This document shows, piece by piece, positions 20,763 through 29,283 of a stretch of 64,000 nucleotides of DNA. Positions within the stretch are counted from its first letter, which is position 1, and every line of letters starts with the position of its first letter. This DNA is from Photorhabdus noenieputensis. Lineage in GTDB: Bacteria > Pseudomonadota > Gammaproteobacteria > Enterobacterales > Enterobacteriaceae. Position numbers and translations under genes: made by a program. The DNA lies in the NCBI RefSeq assembly GCF_018448935.1, contig NZ_RCWC01000023.1:1-64000 (forward strand). Direction: 5' to 3'. The notes under the pieces are model-generated. The model was not told the DNA's origin. It was given only the letters and a program-made list of their open reading frames with translations, and did no database searches.

Positions 20763-21893
20763 TTATGTAATATCGATTTTATCTTTGGTTAGAGACTTGA
20801 AGAGATCAATAATCTTTTCGGATAGGCTATCATTAACCACAACGATATCGTGATCAGTCGGTGTCACTGGAGCATTATTAGTTCGAGTGAAACTCATGCC
20901 ATAACCTTCGGGATATGCATCGATATGTTGATAACCTATCATATTAGATAAGCTGTCAATGGTGCCTAGAGTCTTTGTAATAGTAAAAGAGCAATCTGGA
21001 AAGAGCTGGGTATAATTTTTATCGAGGACAAAAAGAATAACAGCATCAACAAGTAATTTTATTTCTATATGTGGATAGATATCCTTAATTTTATTCAAGT
21101 CTTTGATAGCCCATGCTAAGGGAACGATATCATTGTTATTATGAATTCTTAGAAAATTACTTTCATAAGTGTTGGGGCTTAATGTTCCTTTAAAAACAGC
21201 GTCAGAATAGGAGGCGAAAATATCATTGCCGGCAGTTGGGCCTGCGAAGGAGCAAGCGTGAATACGTATATTGTTGTTGTTGATGTAGCGCCTTTTAAGA
21301 TATAAACCGATGGTAGAAGCGAGTAAACCGCCTAAACTATGCCCCGTGACAGTAATATTCAGTATCTTATCTTTCCCTGCTTCTGTGATAATTTGTTGAA
21401 GAGCATCGATTAGCGATAGTGAGTCGGTATCCTTATTATTAGGTTTGTCCTTATCAATAGGTTTACCATTAATAAGCGTGTTTAATGCTAAGTCTGTTCC
21501 GTAGGATATCTTAGCGCCTTTAAATTCTTGAGGGATATCTGTGTCCCAATTTGACCAGTCTACAGTTTTAAATACACAGAGATCTTCGTTAATCTCATTA
21601 ATCTTAGACCAGGTTCCTCGAATAACAAGACGATAATCCCAGTGATTATCATTATTTCTCACAATCATTACAACGTGATCATATTTTTTATCATGGTGTT
21701 TTTCCTTAATATTGAACGCCTTAGGTCCCCAAATGATAGAGAATTTACCTGCCGTTGCCTTACTGCATTTAAGTGATTTATTAATATCAGATTTAATGGT
21801 TTCTATTTCGTCTGGTTCGCCGTTAATTTCTCCAGAATTAATAATAAGGCTTAATGCGAGATTTAATTTTTGATCTTCACAAGATATAACCAT
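20763..21893 (-). CDS. Class-3 lipase family protein, tandem copy 2
   Basis: 376 aa from the ATG at 21893, which has GGAG upstream and aligns with the paralogues (MVISCEDQKLNLALSLIINSG). The open frame reaches 22031, but that extra 46-residue stretch is lysine/isoleucine-rich leader sequence and is probably not translated. The catalytic elements are TVTGHSLGGLLAS, HNNNDIVPLAW and YQHIDAYPEGYGMSF. Compared with its neighbours it has an insertion of ~10 residues between KPIDKDKPNNKDTDS and the helix before the nucleophile. Extracellular or host target unknown. Confidence 0.8.
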   Translation of the reverse strand: MVISCEDQKLNLALSLIINSGEINGEPDEIETIKSDINKSLKCSKATAGKFSIIWGPKAFNIKEKHHDKKYDHVVMIVRNNDNHWDYRLVIRGTWSKINEINEDLCVFKTVDWSNWDTDIPQEFKGAKISYGTDLALNTLINGKPIDKDKPNNKDTDSLSLIDALQQIITEAGKDKILNITVTGHSLGGLLASTIGLYLKRRYINNNNIRIHACSFAGPTAGNDIFASYSDAVFKGTLSPNTYESNFLRIHNNNDIVPLAWAIKDLNKIKDIYPHIEIKLLVDAVILFVLDKNYTQLFPDCSFTITKTLGTIDSLSNMIGYQHIDAYPEGYGMSFTRTNNAPVTPTDHDIVVVNDSLSEKIIDLFKSLTKDKIDIT

Positions 21894-22220
21894 TTTTACT
21901 CTCCATTTTTCATCTGGTAAATGTTGATCTGATATTTTGGCTAAAATATCAATGTTTAACTTTTTTAATATTATGTTTAAATAAAAAATATAGTTAAGTT
22001 TAAATTTAATAATGAATTTTGAATCTGTCAAATGTATGCAAAGGATTTTTTAATGTTATTTTATTTGGAAGTATGTAAATTATTCATTACGAAATTAAAA
22101 ATAGATGATGAAAATGATGTGCTAAATAATTCCATGAAAATATCATTACATCTTTGAAAGGTTATATGAAGTGATTTTGTATATAATACTTCTTATGGAA
22201 AGCGGTTTATTACAATGAAT

Positions 22221-22241
22221 GGAACCTTTAATAAAGGCTCC
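22221..22241 (-). terminator. Terminator of lipase gene 3
   Basis: ggaacctttaataaaggctcc, a 9-bp stem with one mismatch, 28 bases past the stop codon. Same core as the hairpin at 20710. Confidence 0.7.
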
Positions 22242-22268
22242 ACTTATATTATATATAATGAGATAAAG

Positions 22269-23387
22269 TTATGTAATATTGATTTTATCCTTGGTTAGAA
22301 ATTTGAAGAGATCAATGATGCTTTCGGATAGGCTATCATTAACTACAACAATATCGTAATCAATCGGTATATTTGAATTATCATCAATAGTGATGAAACT
22401 CATATCATACTCTTTAGCATAGGCACGAATATGTTGATTGCCAATATTAACCAGTAAATCGTCAAATGACGCTATTGGTGATATTGGAATCTGTGAATGA
22501 ATAGGGAAATCTGGGAAAATTTGGGTGTAATTCTTATCAAGGACGGAAAGAATAAGAGCATTAATTGTGACAGTTAACACCGGATAGATAGCTTTAACTT
22601 CCTCCAAATCTTTTATATGCCAGGCTAGGGGAACGACATCTATACTATTATGAATTCTCAGAAAATGACTTTTATAACCGGTTACTGATATGTCATTGAA
22701 AATAGATTCAGAATAGGATGCGAAAGTATCGTTACCAGCAGTTGGGCCTGCAAAAGCACAAACATTAATCCGAATATTGTTGTTTCCTTTATCAAGATAC
22801 CGTCTCTTTAGATATAAACCAATGGTGGAAGATAGTACGCCTCCCAAACTGTGTCCTGTAACAGTAATGGTTTGTGTTCCTTCTTTCAGGGCAATTTTAT
22901 CAATGGCATCAGTGAGCGATTCTCCGTAACCCGGAGGATTATTGCTTTTCAATTGATTAAGAATATAGCCTAATGCCATGTCAGTTCCATAGGCTATCTT
23001 GGCATTTTCAGGTGATCTTGAATCCCATCGTGCCCAATCTTTAGTTTCACAGACAATAATATCTTCATTGAGCCAGTTAATATCGGACCATGATCCCCGA
23101 ATAACCACGCGGTAGTCATTTGGGTCATGGCGATTTTGCGCAATGAATAGAACATGATCGTCCTTTTTATCTATAACGCTTTTTTTCACATTAACATCAT
23201 CAACGCGAAACACTGCGGGACCCCAGATGATAGTGAATTTATTTGCTGTTGCTTTACTGCTTTCCAATGATCTGTGGATATTTTCCGAAACAATGCCCGG
23301 TTCTGGTTTGCTAGTTTTTATACCTCCAGAGTTAATAACGAAGCTAAGCGCGAGATTTATTTTTTGATCTTCACGAGAAATAGTCAT
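22269..23387 (-). CDS. Class-3 lipase family protein, tandem copy 3
   Basis: 372 aa. MTISREDQKINLALSFVINSG start with an upstream GGGAG ribosome-binding site. Nucleophile TVTGHSLGGVLSS, acid HNSIDVVPLAW, His in GNQHIRAYAKEYDMSF. It is closest to copy 1 (shared KSNNPPGYGESL and LKRRYLDKGNNNIRI) but its C-terminal tail (DYDIVVVNDSLSE, IIDLFKFLTKDKINIT) is closest to copy 2, so it looks like a mosaic of the two. No signal peptide or membrane helix. Confidence 0.82.
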   Translation of the reverse strand: MTISREDQKINLALSFVINSGGIKTSKPEPGIVSENIHRSLESSKATANKFTIIWGPAVFRVDDVNVKKSVIDKKDDHVLFIAQNRHDPNDYRVVIRGSWSDINWLNEDIIVCETKDWARWDSRSPENAKIAYGTDMALGYILNQLKSNNPPGYGESLTDAIDKIALKEGTQTITVTGHSLGGVLSSTIGLYLKRRYLDKGNNNIRINVCAFAGPTAGNDTFASYSESIFNDISVTGYKSHFLRIHNSIDVVPLAWHIKDLEEVKAIYPVLTVTINALILSVLDKNYTQIFPDFPIHSQIPISPIASFDDLLVNIGNQHIRAYAKEYDMSFITIDDNSNIPIDYDIVVVNDSLSESIIDLFKFLTKDKINIT

Positions 23388-23862
23388 TTTTACTCCCTAT
23401 TTTTTCATGTAATAAGTGTTAATACGAGGTGTCGGTTTAAATATCAATATTTAATTCTGTTGCTCTTCCATTTAGACAAAAAAAGAATTTAACTTAAAGT
23501 TAATAATAACTTTCAAATCTGTCAAATAATTACATGGGTTTTTTGATATTGTTTCATTTGATGAAAATATAAATTATTTATTTTTAAATTAAAAGTAAAC
23601 GATCGAAATTATATGTTAAATAATTACATGTGAATATTATTGCTATATTTTTTTGATTATGTTTTTGCTCAATAAAGCTAATGTGTAAATAGTGTTGATA
23701 TTATCTTTGTGAATAATTTAATTGGGAGTGATTATAAATAATTGATATTCTAGTGATAAGTGATTTTATTATATTTAAATGATTTTAGTTTAATGGAGTC
23801 TTTGTAATAAGGCTCCATTAAATCTAGATAAAGTATAATCAATTCATACGATATTAATATTA
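23388..23862. other. AT-rich spacer between lipase genes 3 and 4
   Basis: About 475 bp holding the leader of lipase 3 and the terminator of lipase 4. No protein-coding potential seen; small open frames lack start signals and family likeness. Confidence 0.5.
23791..23820 (-). terminator. Terminator of lipase gene 4
   Basis: taatggag...ctccatta inverted repeat enclosing tctttgtaataagg, about 40 bases past the stop. Part of the hairpin series repeated after every lipase gene. Confidence 0.65.
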
Positions 23863-24969
23863 TTATTCAGGCAGAGGTATAAGTAAGAAATAAGCGACGA
23901 TATCTTGAGATAGATTACTATTAATAACCACAAGATCATCAATAGGTGGTTGAGTACCGTCATTAACTTCCACTAAATTCATGCCATATTGGTTGGCATA
24001 GGCTTTAATATGTTGAAAAATAACTTGCTTATTGAGATCTAATTTTAAAATAGGTGCTGTAAAAGATAAATCTGGAGTGAGTTTGGTGTAACCCTTATCT
24101 TTCACAAGCAGAACAATCTTTTTAAATCTGTCAATTAATTTTTCATCTAATTTAATTAATGGTTCATAGATAGTTGGAATCTTTTCTAATCCGTCCAGAT
24201 TCCAGATGAGGGAAATGACATCTTTTTGATTATGAACCCTTAAGAAATGGCTCTTATAGCTAGTTGCTGACGTGTGGTTAAAAACAAATTTAATGTAAGA
24301 TGCAAAAATATCATTACCGGTGTTTGGGCTGGCAAAAGAGCAAACATGAATACGAATATTGTTATTCCCTTTATTAAGGTATAAGCGTTTTAAATATAAT
24401 CCAAGGGTAGAAGCGAGAATAGCACCTAAACTGTGCCCGGTGATGGTAATATTATGTATGCCTTTTTCCGAAGCGATTTTATTAATTGCTTCAATGAGTG
24501 ATTCTCCATGACCAGGAATATTGTTACTTTTCACTTGATTAACAATATAGTCTAATGCTATGTGGGTTCCATAAGAGATTTTAGCGTCTTTAAACTCTTC
24601 CGGAATATTTTGATCCCAAAGTGACCAATTTACGGTTTCGTGTACAGCAAAGTTTTCAACCTGCCAGTTAACATCAGACCATGATCCACGAATAACGATG
24701 CGATAATCATGGGGAATTTTGCGATTTTTTACAATGAATAAAACGTGGTCGTCCTTACTATCTTTATTATTTTTTCCATTATCAACACGAAAAACAGCAG
24801 GCCCCCAAATAATAGAGAATCTATTGGCAGTGACTTTGCTTTTTTCCAATGATGATTGAATATTTTCCGCAACTATAGCCGGTTCGGGTTTTTCGGTTAT
24901 TATACTTCCTGCACCACTGATAAAGCTGAGCGCGAGATTTATTCTTTGATCTTTAAGAGAAATAGTCAT
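23863..24969 (-). CDS. Class-3 lipase family protein, tandem copy 4 (divergent)
   Basis: 368 aa. MTISLKDQRINLALSFISG start with GGAG upstream. The nucleophile elbow is TITGHSLGAILAS (Ala replaces the second Gly of GHSLGG), the acid region is HNQKDVISLIWNL and the His region FQHIKAYANQYGMNL. The triad Ser/Asp/His therefore appears complete despite drift. The C-terminus differs from the others (DDLVVINSNLSQDIVAYFLL). It is the most diverged member and probably the oldest copy or one under different selection. Confidence 0.8.
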   Translation of the reverse strand: MTISLKDQRINLALSFISGAGSIITEKPEPAIVAENIQSSLEKSKVTANRFSIIWGPAVFRVDNGKNNKDSKDDHVLFIVKNRKIPHDYRIVIRGSWSDVNWQVENFAVHETVNWSLWDQNIPEEFKDAKISYGTHIALDYIVNQVKSNNIPGHGESLIEAINKIASEKGIHNITITGHSLGAILASTLGLYLKRLYLNKGNNNIRIHVCSFASPNTGNDIFASYIKFVFNHTSATSYKSHFLRVHNQKDVISLIWNLDGLEKIPTIYEPLIKLDEKLIDRFKKIVLLVKDKGYTKLTPDLSFTAPILKLDLNKQVIFQHIKAYANQYGMNLVEVNDGTQPPIDDLVVINSNLSQDIVAYFLLIPLPE

Positions 24970-25466
24970 TTTTACTCTCCATTTTTATGATATAAATGTT
25001 GATATTGTGTTTTGGTAAAAACATTAATATTCAACTCTTTCAGTACTTAGTGCATTAGGATGTTTTATTTTTCTTGCTTTGCCGTAAAGAGTTTCAATAT
25101 ATCTTGGTGTTGATCTCCTCATATGTTGCTCAGGTCCACGATTGATTGACAAGAATGGCTTGCAATATTAGTTCCTATTGGAAAGTAGCTTAATCTTATT
25201 TTTAAATAAAAAACAGAGTCGAATTTTAAGTTAATAATAATAATATTTAAATTTACAAATATATTTATTTCATTATTTTATGTAAATCTGATTGATAAAA
25301 AATAATATTAACTAAGGGTGAGGAATGAAGTTAATAAATGGGGTTTTGAAATATAACGATACGAAAATTATTTGATTGGGGGGGTATTTGACTACTGAGT
25401 AATATATCTATTTGTTTATGCTAAATAATTAAAGGGCATAGAATGGATATGCCCTATGGTATTTAA
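24970..25466. other. AT-rich gap upstream of the lipase array
   Basis: About 500 bp. Bases 24970-25045 resemble the leaders of the other lipase genes; the rest is AT-rich without a recognisable gene, repeat or RNA. Confidence 0.45.
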
Positions 25467-26306
25467 TTATTTTTCAAGTGGCAGGGTGTTATTGTTTGCT
25501 CCCCATTCAGCCCATGAGCCGTCATATAAATAAACATCTTTCTTACCGATGATATCCAAGCCCAGAACCAAAACGGCCGCAGTCATACCTGATCCACAAC
25601 TGGCAATAACGGGTTTGCTTAAATCGACATCTTGTTTATGGAAAATATCGGTAATTTCACTTGCTGATTTAAAATGACCATTTTCTACTAACATGGTCCA
25701 CGGAACGTTTTTACTACCGGGAATATGGCCCATTTTTAAGCCGGGACGCGGTTCTGGTGCTTTGGCTTGAAAACGGTCCGTTGCTCTGGCATCGACAATT
25801 TGGGTTTGTTGATCATTGAGCGAATCCAGAATTTGTTCCAGCGATTTCACTTTGTCGGCATCGAAATCGGCACTAAAGATTTGCGGATTGCGTTTCACTT
25901 CACCTGATTCTGTTGAAAATCCTGCCTGTTGCCAGCCTTGTAAACCGCCATCAAGAATACGGACGTTGTGGCTGCCGAATATCTTAAATGTCCACCATGC
26001 GCGAGGAGCAGAGAACATATTACCTTGGTCATAAATCACGACTAAATGATTTTCACTAATGCCCATTGCGCCAACAGCCTGACTAAAAGTTTGCGGATTG
26101 GGCAGCATATGAGGCAATCCACTTTGATGATCGGCAATTTTGTCTAAATCAAAAAATTGGGCGCTGGGAATATGGGTATCCAGCCAAAGTTTATGGCAAT
26201 CAATTTGTTGAGGTGGCGGTGGGGCGGTTGCATCAAGGATGACGATATTCTCATCATCAAGGTGATCTTTTAACCATTGTGGAGTGACAAAATATGCGTT
26301 ATTCAT
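25467..26306 (-). CDS. sseA: 3-mercaptopyruvate sulfurtransferase SseA
   Basis: 279 aa from ATG 26306, preceded by GAGGGA; the longer frame starting at a GTG (26318) would use the ribosome-binding site as coding sequence. Two rhodanese domains: residues ~5-140 (inactive, ends IFGSHNVRILDGGLQGW) and ~155-279 with the active-site loop CGSGMTAAV. The CGSGxTA loop identifies mercaptopyruvate (not thiosulfate) sulfurtransferase. It moves sulfur from 3-mercaptopyruvate to cyanide or thiols in the cytoplasm. Monocistronic here. Confidence 0.93.
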   Translation of the reverse strand: MNNAYFVTPQWLKDHLDDENIVILDATAPPPPQQIDCHKLWLDTHIPSAQFFDLDKIADHQSGLPHMLPNPQTFSQAVGAMGISENHLVVIYDQGNMFSAPRAWWTFKIFGSHNVRILDGGLQGWQQAGFSTESGEVKRNPQIFSADFDADKVKSLEQILDSLNDQQTQIVDARATDRFQAKAPEPRPGLKMGHIPGSKNVPWTMLVENGHFKSASEITDIFHKQDVDLSKPVIASCGSGMTAAVLVLGLDIIGKKDVYLYDGSWAEWGANNNTLPLEK

Positions 26307-26365
26307 GGGGTCCCTCACTTGACACGAAGATAAATGGATAAAATAAGTGTCACAGCCCGTTATTG

Positions 26366-26521
26366 TTATTGTGTCGGCGCTGTGGTGGTCTCTTGCTGTT
26401 GATTGGTTGGTGATTCTATTGGTGTGGTTGAGCGGGTATACATATTAAGGCCCGCTAAGAATACGCCACCAATTGAACCAAATGCAAAGATAGCGATGAA
26501 AATGATAAGGAGTTTTTTCAT
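26366..26521 (-). CDS. 51-aa single-pass membrane peptide
   Basis: ATG at 26521, TAA at 26366. The peptide opens MKKLLIIFIAIFAFGSIGGV and continues as a hydrophobic helix to about residue 26, then has a short polar tail rich in Thr, Pro and Gln. It could be an anchored small membrane protein or a signal peptide with a tiny secreted tail; there is no lipobox Cys. It lies between sseA and divergent dinG. Function unknown. Confidence 0.55.
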   Translation of the reverse strand: MKKLLIIFIAIFAFGSIGGVFLAGLNMYTRSTTPIESPTNQQQETTTAPTQ

Positions 26522-26690
26522 TTATTGTTCTCAGGTGTTGTAGAAAATAGGAAGTATATAGCGTTCTGAATAGCTGGCAAGGTACACATCAATTTAATGA
26601 ACGAGTAGATCGATTGTTGCCTCGACATGAAGCTGATTTCATTTCTGCTCTGTGGGACAATAGCGTCCCGGTTGTATGGCAGAGAATTCA

Positions 26691-28826
26691 ATGGCACTTT
26701 CCAATTCAATAAAAAATCAGATAAGTCAGTGGTATAAAGCATTACCTCAACATATTAATGGTTTTATTTCTCGTACCCCGCAGCGACAGATGATTGCCGA
26801 AGTTGCAAAAACGCTTGCGGATCAGGAAGGTCGTCATTTAGTTATTGAGGCACCAACCGGTATCGGTAAAACCCTTTCTTACCTGCTACCTGGCATTGCT
26901 ATCAGCAGAGCAGAAGGTAAGCCATTAGTTGTAAGTACGGCGAATGTCGCTTTACAAGATCAGATTTACAGTAAAGACTTGCCACTGTTGCGCAAAATTA
27001 TTCCTGATCTGAAATTTACCGGCGCTTTTGGTCGTGGTCGTTATGTTTGCCCTCGCAATCTTGAAGCTATCTGTGCAACCGATAGTGAGCAGATTGATCT
27101 TATGTTTTTGGTTGAGGACAAAACAGAACTTGCTAATAGTGAAGAGCGGGAATTGTGTCGCCGGTTGCGTAGTGATTATACAACCTTTGCTTGGGATGGA
27201 TTGCGTGATCATCATAAACTGGCTTTGTCCGATGCTTTGTGGAGGAAAGTGAGTACGGATAAAGCGAATTGTCTGGGACGTAATTGTCAGTATTATCATC
27301 GTTGTCCATTTTTTATTGCTCGCCGTGAGATCGAAAATGTAGATGTGGTGGTAGCTAACCATGCGTTAGTGGTGGCGGCATTGGAGAGTGAATCGGTACT
27401 GCCTGATGCTAAAAATTTGCTATTGGTACTCGATGAAGGACACCATATACCGGATGTTGCCAGGGATTCTCTGGAAGTTGAGGGGGAAATCACCCTGTTT
27501 CAACTTAATGGTCAATTGGATACTTTTGTTCGTCATGTTGAGCAATATCTGGTGCAATTCCATCCGGCAAAGCCACCACGCTTAGCTAATGCCAGTCGCC
27601 TGAATGAACACAGTGAAAAATTACGGGAATGCTTTAGAGAACTCGCTATTATCACGCAGGCGCTTTTGCCGGAAGAGAATGAAGTCGATGAGTATCTGTT
27701 CGAGATGGGTAAGTTACCAGATAACTTGTTACTTTGCTGCCAGCAGCTATTTAAGCTGACCGACGGCTTACGGGGGCTGGCGGAAGCGATACTGAATGAT
27801 TTGACTGAGCGGACGGCTAAACAGGATATTGTCGGATTACATCGGTCTATTTTACATACCAGTCGTACGCTTGGATATTTTGAAAATATGGCTAAGCTGT
27901 GGCGTTTGGCAGCGTTGGAAGAGTCATCCAGTGCACCGATATCAAAATGGCTTAGACGCCGTGATGAGAAAAATCAATCGCACCTCTATTTTCATTGTGC
28001 CGGTATCAGAGTCAGCGAACAGCTTAATCAACTGCTTTGGCGTAGCATTCCTCATGTGGTTGTGACATCGGCAACGCTTCGTTCTCTGAATAGTTTTTCT
28101 CGTATTCAGGAGTTGACCGGGTTAACTGAAAACGCAGGCGACCGTTTTGTCACATTATCATCACCTTTTGACCATGTACGGCAGGGCAAACTGGTTATTC
28201 CCAAAATGTCATTGGAACCGACACTTCATAATGAAACCGCGCATTTGCAAGAGATGGCGTGTTATTTCAGGGGGCAATTGCTGAGGCAGCAACATAAAGG
28301 CATGTTGATTTTGTTCAGCAGTCAGAGAGCGATGGATATCTTTCTTTCTTATGTAACGGATTTACGCCTGATGTTGCTTGTGCAAGGGGATCAGCCACGT
28401 TATCGGTTAGTGGAAACACATTGCCAGCGTATCAATGAAGGGCAGTGTAGTGTACTGATTGGATTGCAATCTTTTGCGGAAGGATTGGATTTAAAGGGCG
28501 ATTATCTGTCCCAAGTTCACATTCAAAAAATCTCATTTCCGCCGGTGAATAATCCGGTCATTATTACTGAAAGCGAGTGGTTGAAATCACTTAAACGTTA
28601 TCCTTTTGAAGTGCAGAGTTTACCAAGTGCATCTTTTAGCTTGATTCAGCAAGTAGGAAGACTTATCCGTAGCCATGAATGCTATGGTGATGTGGTGATT
28701 TATGACAGGCGCTTACTGAGCAAAAGGTATGGCCCAAGATTATTGCAAGCGCTGCCCGTTTTCCCCATTGAGCAGCCGGAAGTTCTTTCAGAGGCGGAAA
28801 TTGGGGACATGAAAAAGGATAATTGA
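26691..28826 (+). CDS. dinG: ATP-dependent DNA helicase DinG
   Basis: 711 aa from ATG 26691 (MALSNSIKNQISQWYKALP, matching E. coli DinG); an upstream in-frame ATG at 26676 is possible. An XPD-like superfamily-2 5'-3' helicase that resolves R-loops and other structures. Walker A EAPTGIGKTLSYLLPG, DEGH box (LLVLDEGHHIPD), and iron-sulfur cysteines in GRGRYVCPRN and CLGRNCQYYHRC are present. C-terminal motifs VTSATLRSL, FAEGLDLKGDYL and QQVGRLIRS follow. E. coli dinG is LexA-controlled; I saw no CTG-N10-CAG box upstream. Confidence 0.95.
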   Translation: MALSNSIKNQISQWYKALPQHINGFISRTPQRQMIAEVAKTLADQEGRHLVIEAPTGIGKTLSYLLPGIAISRAEGKPLVVSTANVALQDQIYSKDLPLLRKIIPDLKFTGAFGRGRYVCPRNLEAICATDSEQIDLMFLVEDKTELANSEERELCRRLRSDYTTFAWDGLRDHHKLALSDALWRKVSTDKANCLGRNCQYYHRCPFFIARREIENVDVVVANHALVVAALESESVLPDAKNLLLVLDEGHHIPDVARDSLEVEGEITLFQLNGQLDTFVRHVEQYLVQFHPAKPPRLANASRLNEHSEKLRECFRELAIITQALLPEENEVDEYLFEMGKLPDNLLLCCQQLFKLTDGLRGLAEAILNDLTERTAKQDIVGLHRSILHTSRTLGYFENMAKLWRLAALEESSSAPISKWLRRRDEKNQSHLYFHCAGIRVSEQLNQLLWRSIPHVVVTSATLRSLNSFSRIQELTGLTENAGDRFVTLSSPFDHVRQGKLVIPKMSLEPTLHNETAHLQEMACYFRGQLLRQQHKGMLILFSSQRAMDIFLSYVTDLRLMLLVQGDQPRYRLVETHCQRINEGQCSVLIGLQSFAEGLDLKGDYLSQVHIQKISFPPVNNPVIITESEWLKSLKRYPFEVQSLPSASFSLIQQVGRLIRSHECYGDVVIYDRRLLSKRYGPRLLQALPVFPIEQPEVLSEAEIGDMKKDN

Positions 28827-29283
28827 AACTCACATCTAGCGAAAGCAAGGCGATTCTTGTGGTTATTGGCAGTAACGTTTAACGTGTTGGTATTCCCTAT
28901 CACCATAAACATATTATTCGACTGAGAGTATTCGCAACCCCTCAAGGTGAATATTGGTTACGGCGTTTAAATCACGATCATGTCCAATCCCGCAACCGTA
29001 AACTTACTTGCTGAACTGCCCACGTAACGAGAGGCCCATTCCAAGGCCTCCAGGCTCGGTTGTAAAATATTTCAATGCAATTGAAAATATTAGCACTGAT
29101 AAAGTTGCAAGTCTTGCAGGCAGATACGTTCTCTAACTCGTTCCTTTTAAGATTGTTAAAAAATCATTTGGTCACGGCATTATCCTCGTGTTTAGCTCTG
29201 GTGTACCAGGGAAAGTTTAACTTGTATTGCTGATTGCAACAGGACTATATTTAGACAACCTATATATTAACATGAAGATTCAA
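28827..29283. other. 457-bp scarred gap between dinG and the MACPF gene
   Basis: Contains the TnpB relic at 28914-29000, sequence at 28821-28875 that is duplicated at 31424-31479, and a reverse segment around 29060-29215 with TPELN and LKRNELENV-like pieces in shifting frames. That segment could be an IS630-type transposase remnant (low confidence). No intact gene. Confidence 0.5.
28914..29000 (-). pseudogene. TnpB (IS200/IS605 OrfB) C-terminal relic
   Basis: The reverse frame reads YGCGIGHDRDLNAVTNIHLE and then GLRILSVE before a stop at 28914. This is the HDRDxNAxxNI end of TnpB, an RNA-guided nuclease of IS200/IS605 elements, including the last cysteine of its zinc ribbon. A stop codon precedes it in frame and the rest of the protein is missing, so the element is dead. 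Confidence 0.7.

Noticed and set aside
21894-22031. 46-residue N-terminal extension of lipase 2
   Set aside because: The internal ATG at 21893 has GGAG upstream and aligns with the starts of the other three lipases; the extension is AT-rich leader sequence shared in DNA, not protein, with the paralogues.
26500-26690. LexA box expected upstream of dinG
   Set aside because: No CTG-N10-CAG palindrome could be found by eye; ctgtgggacaatag lacks the second half.
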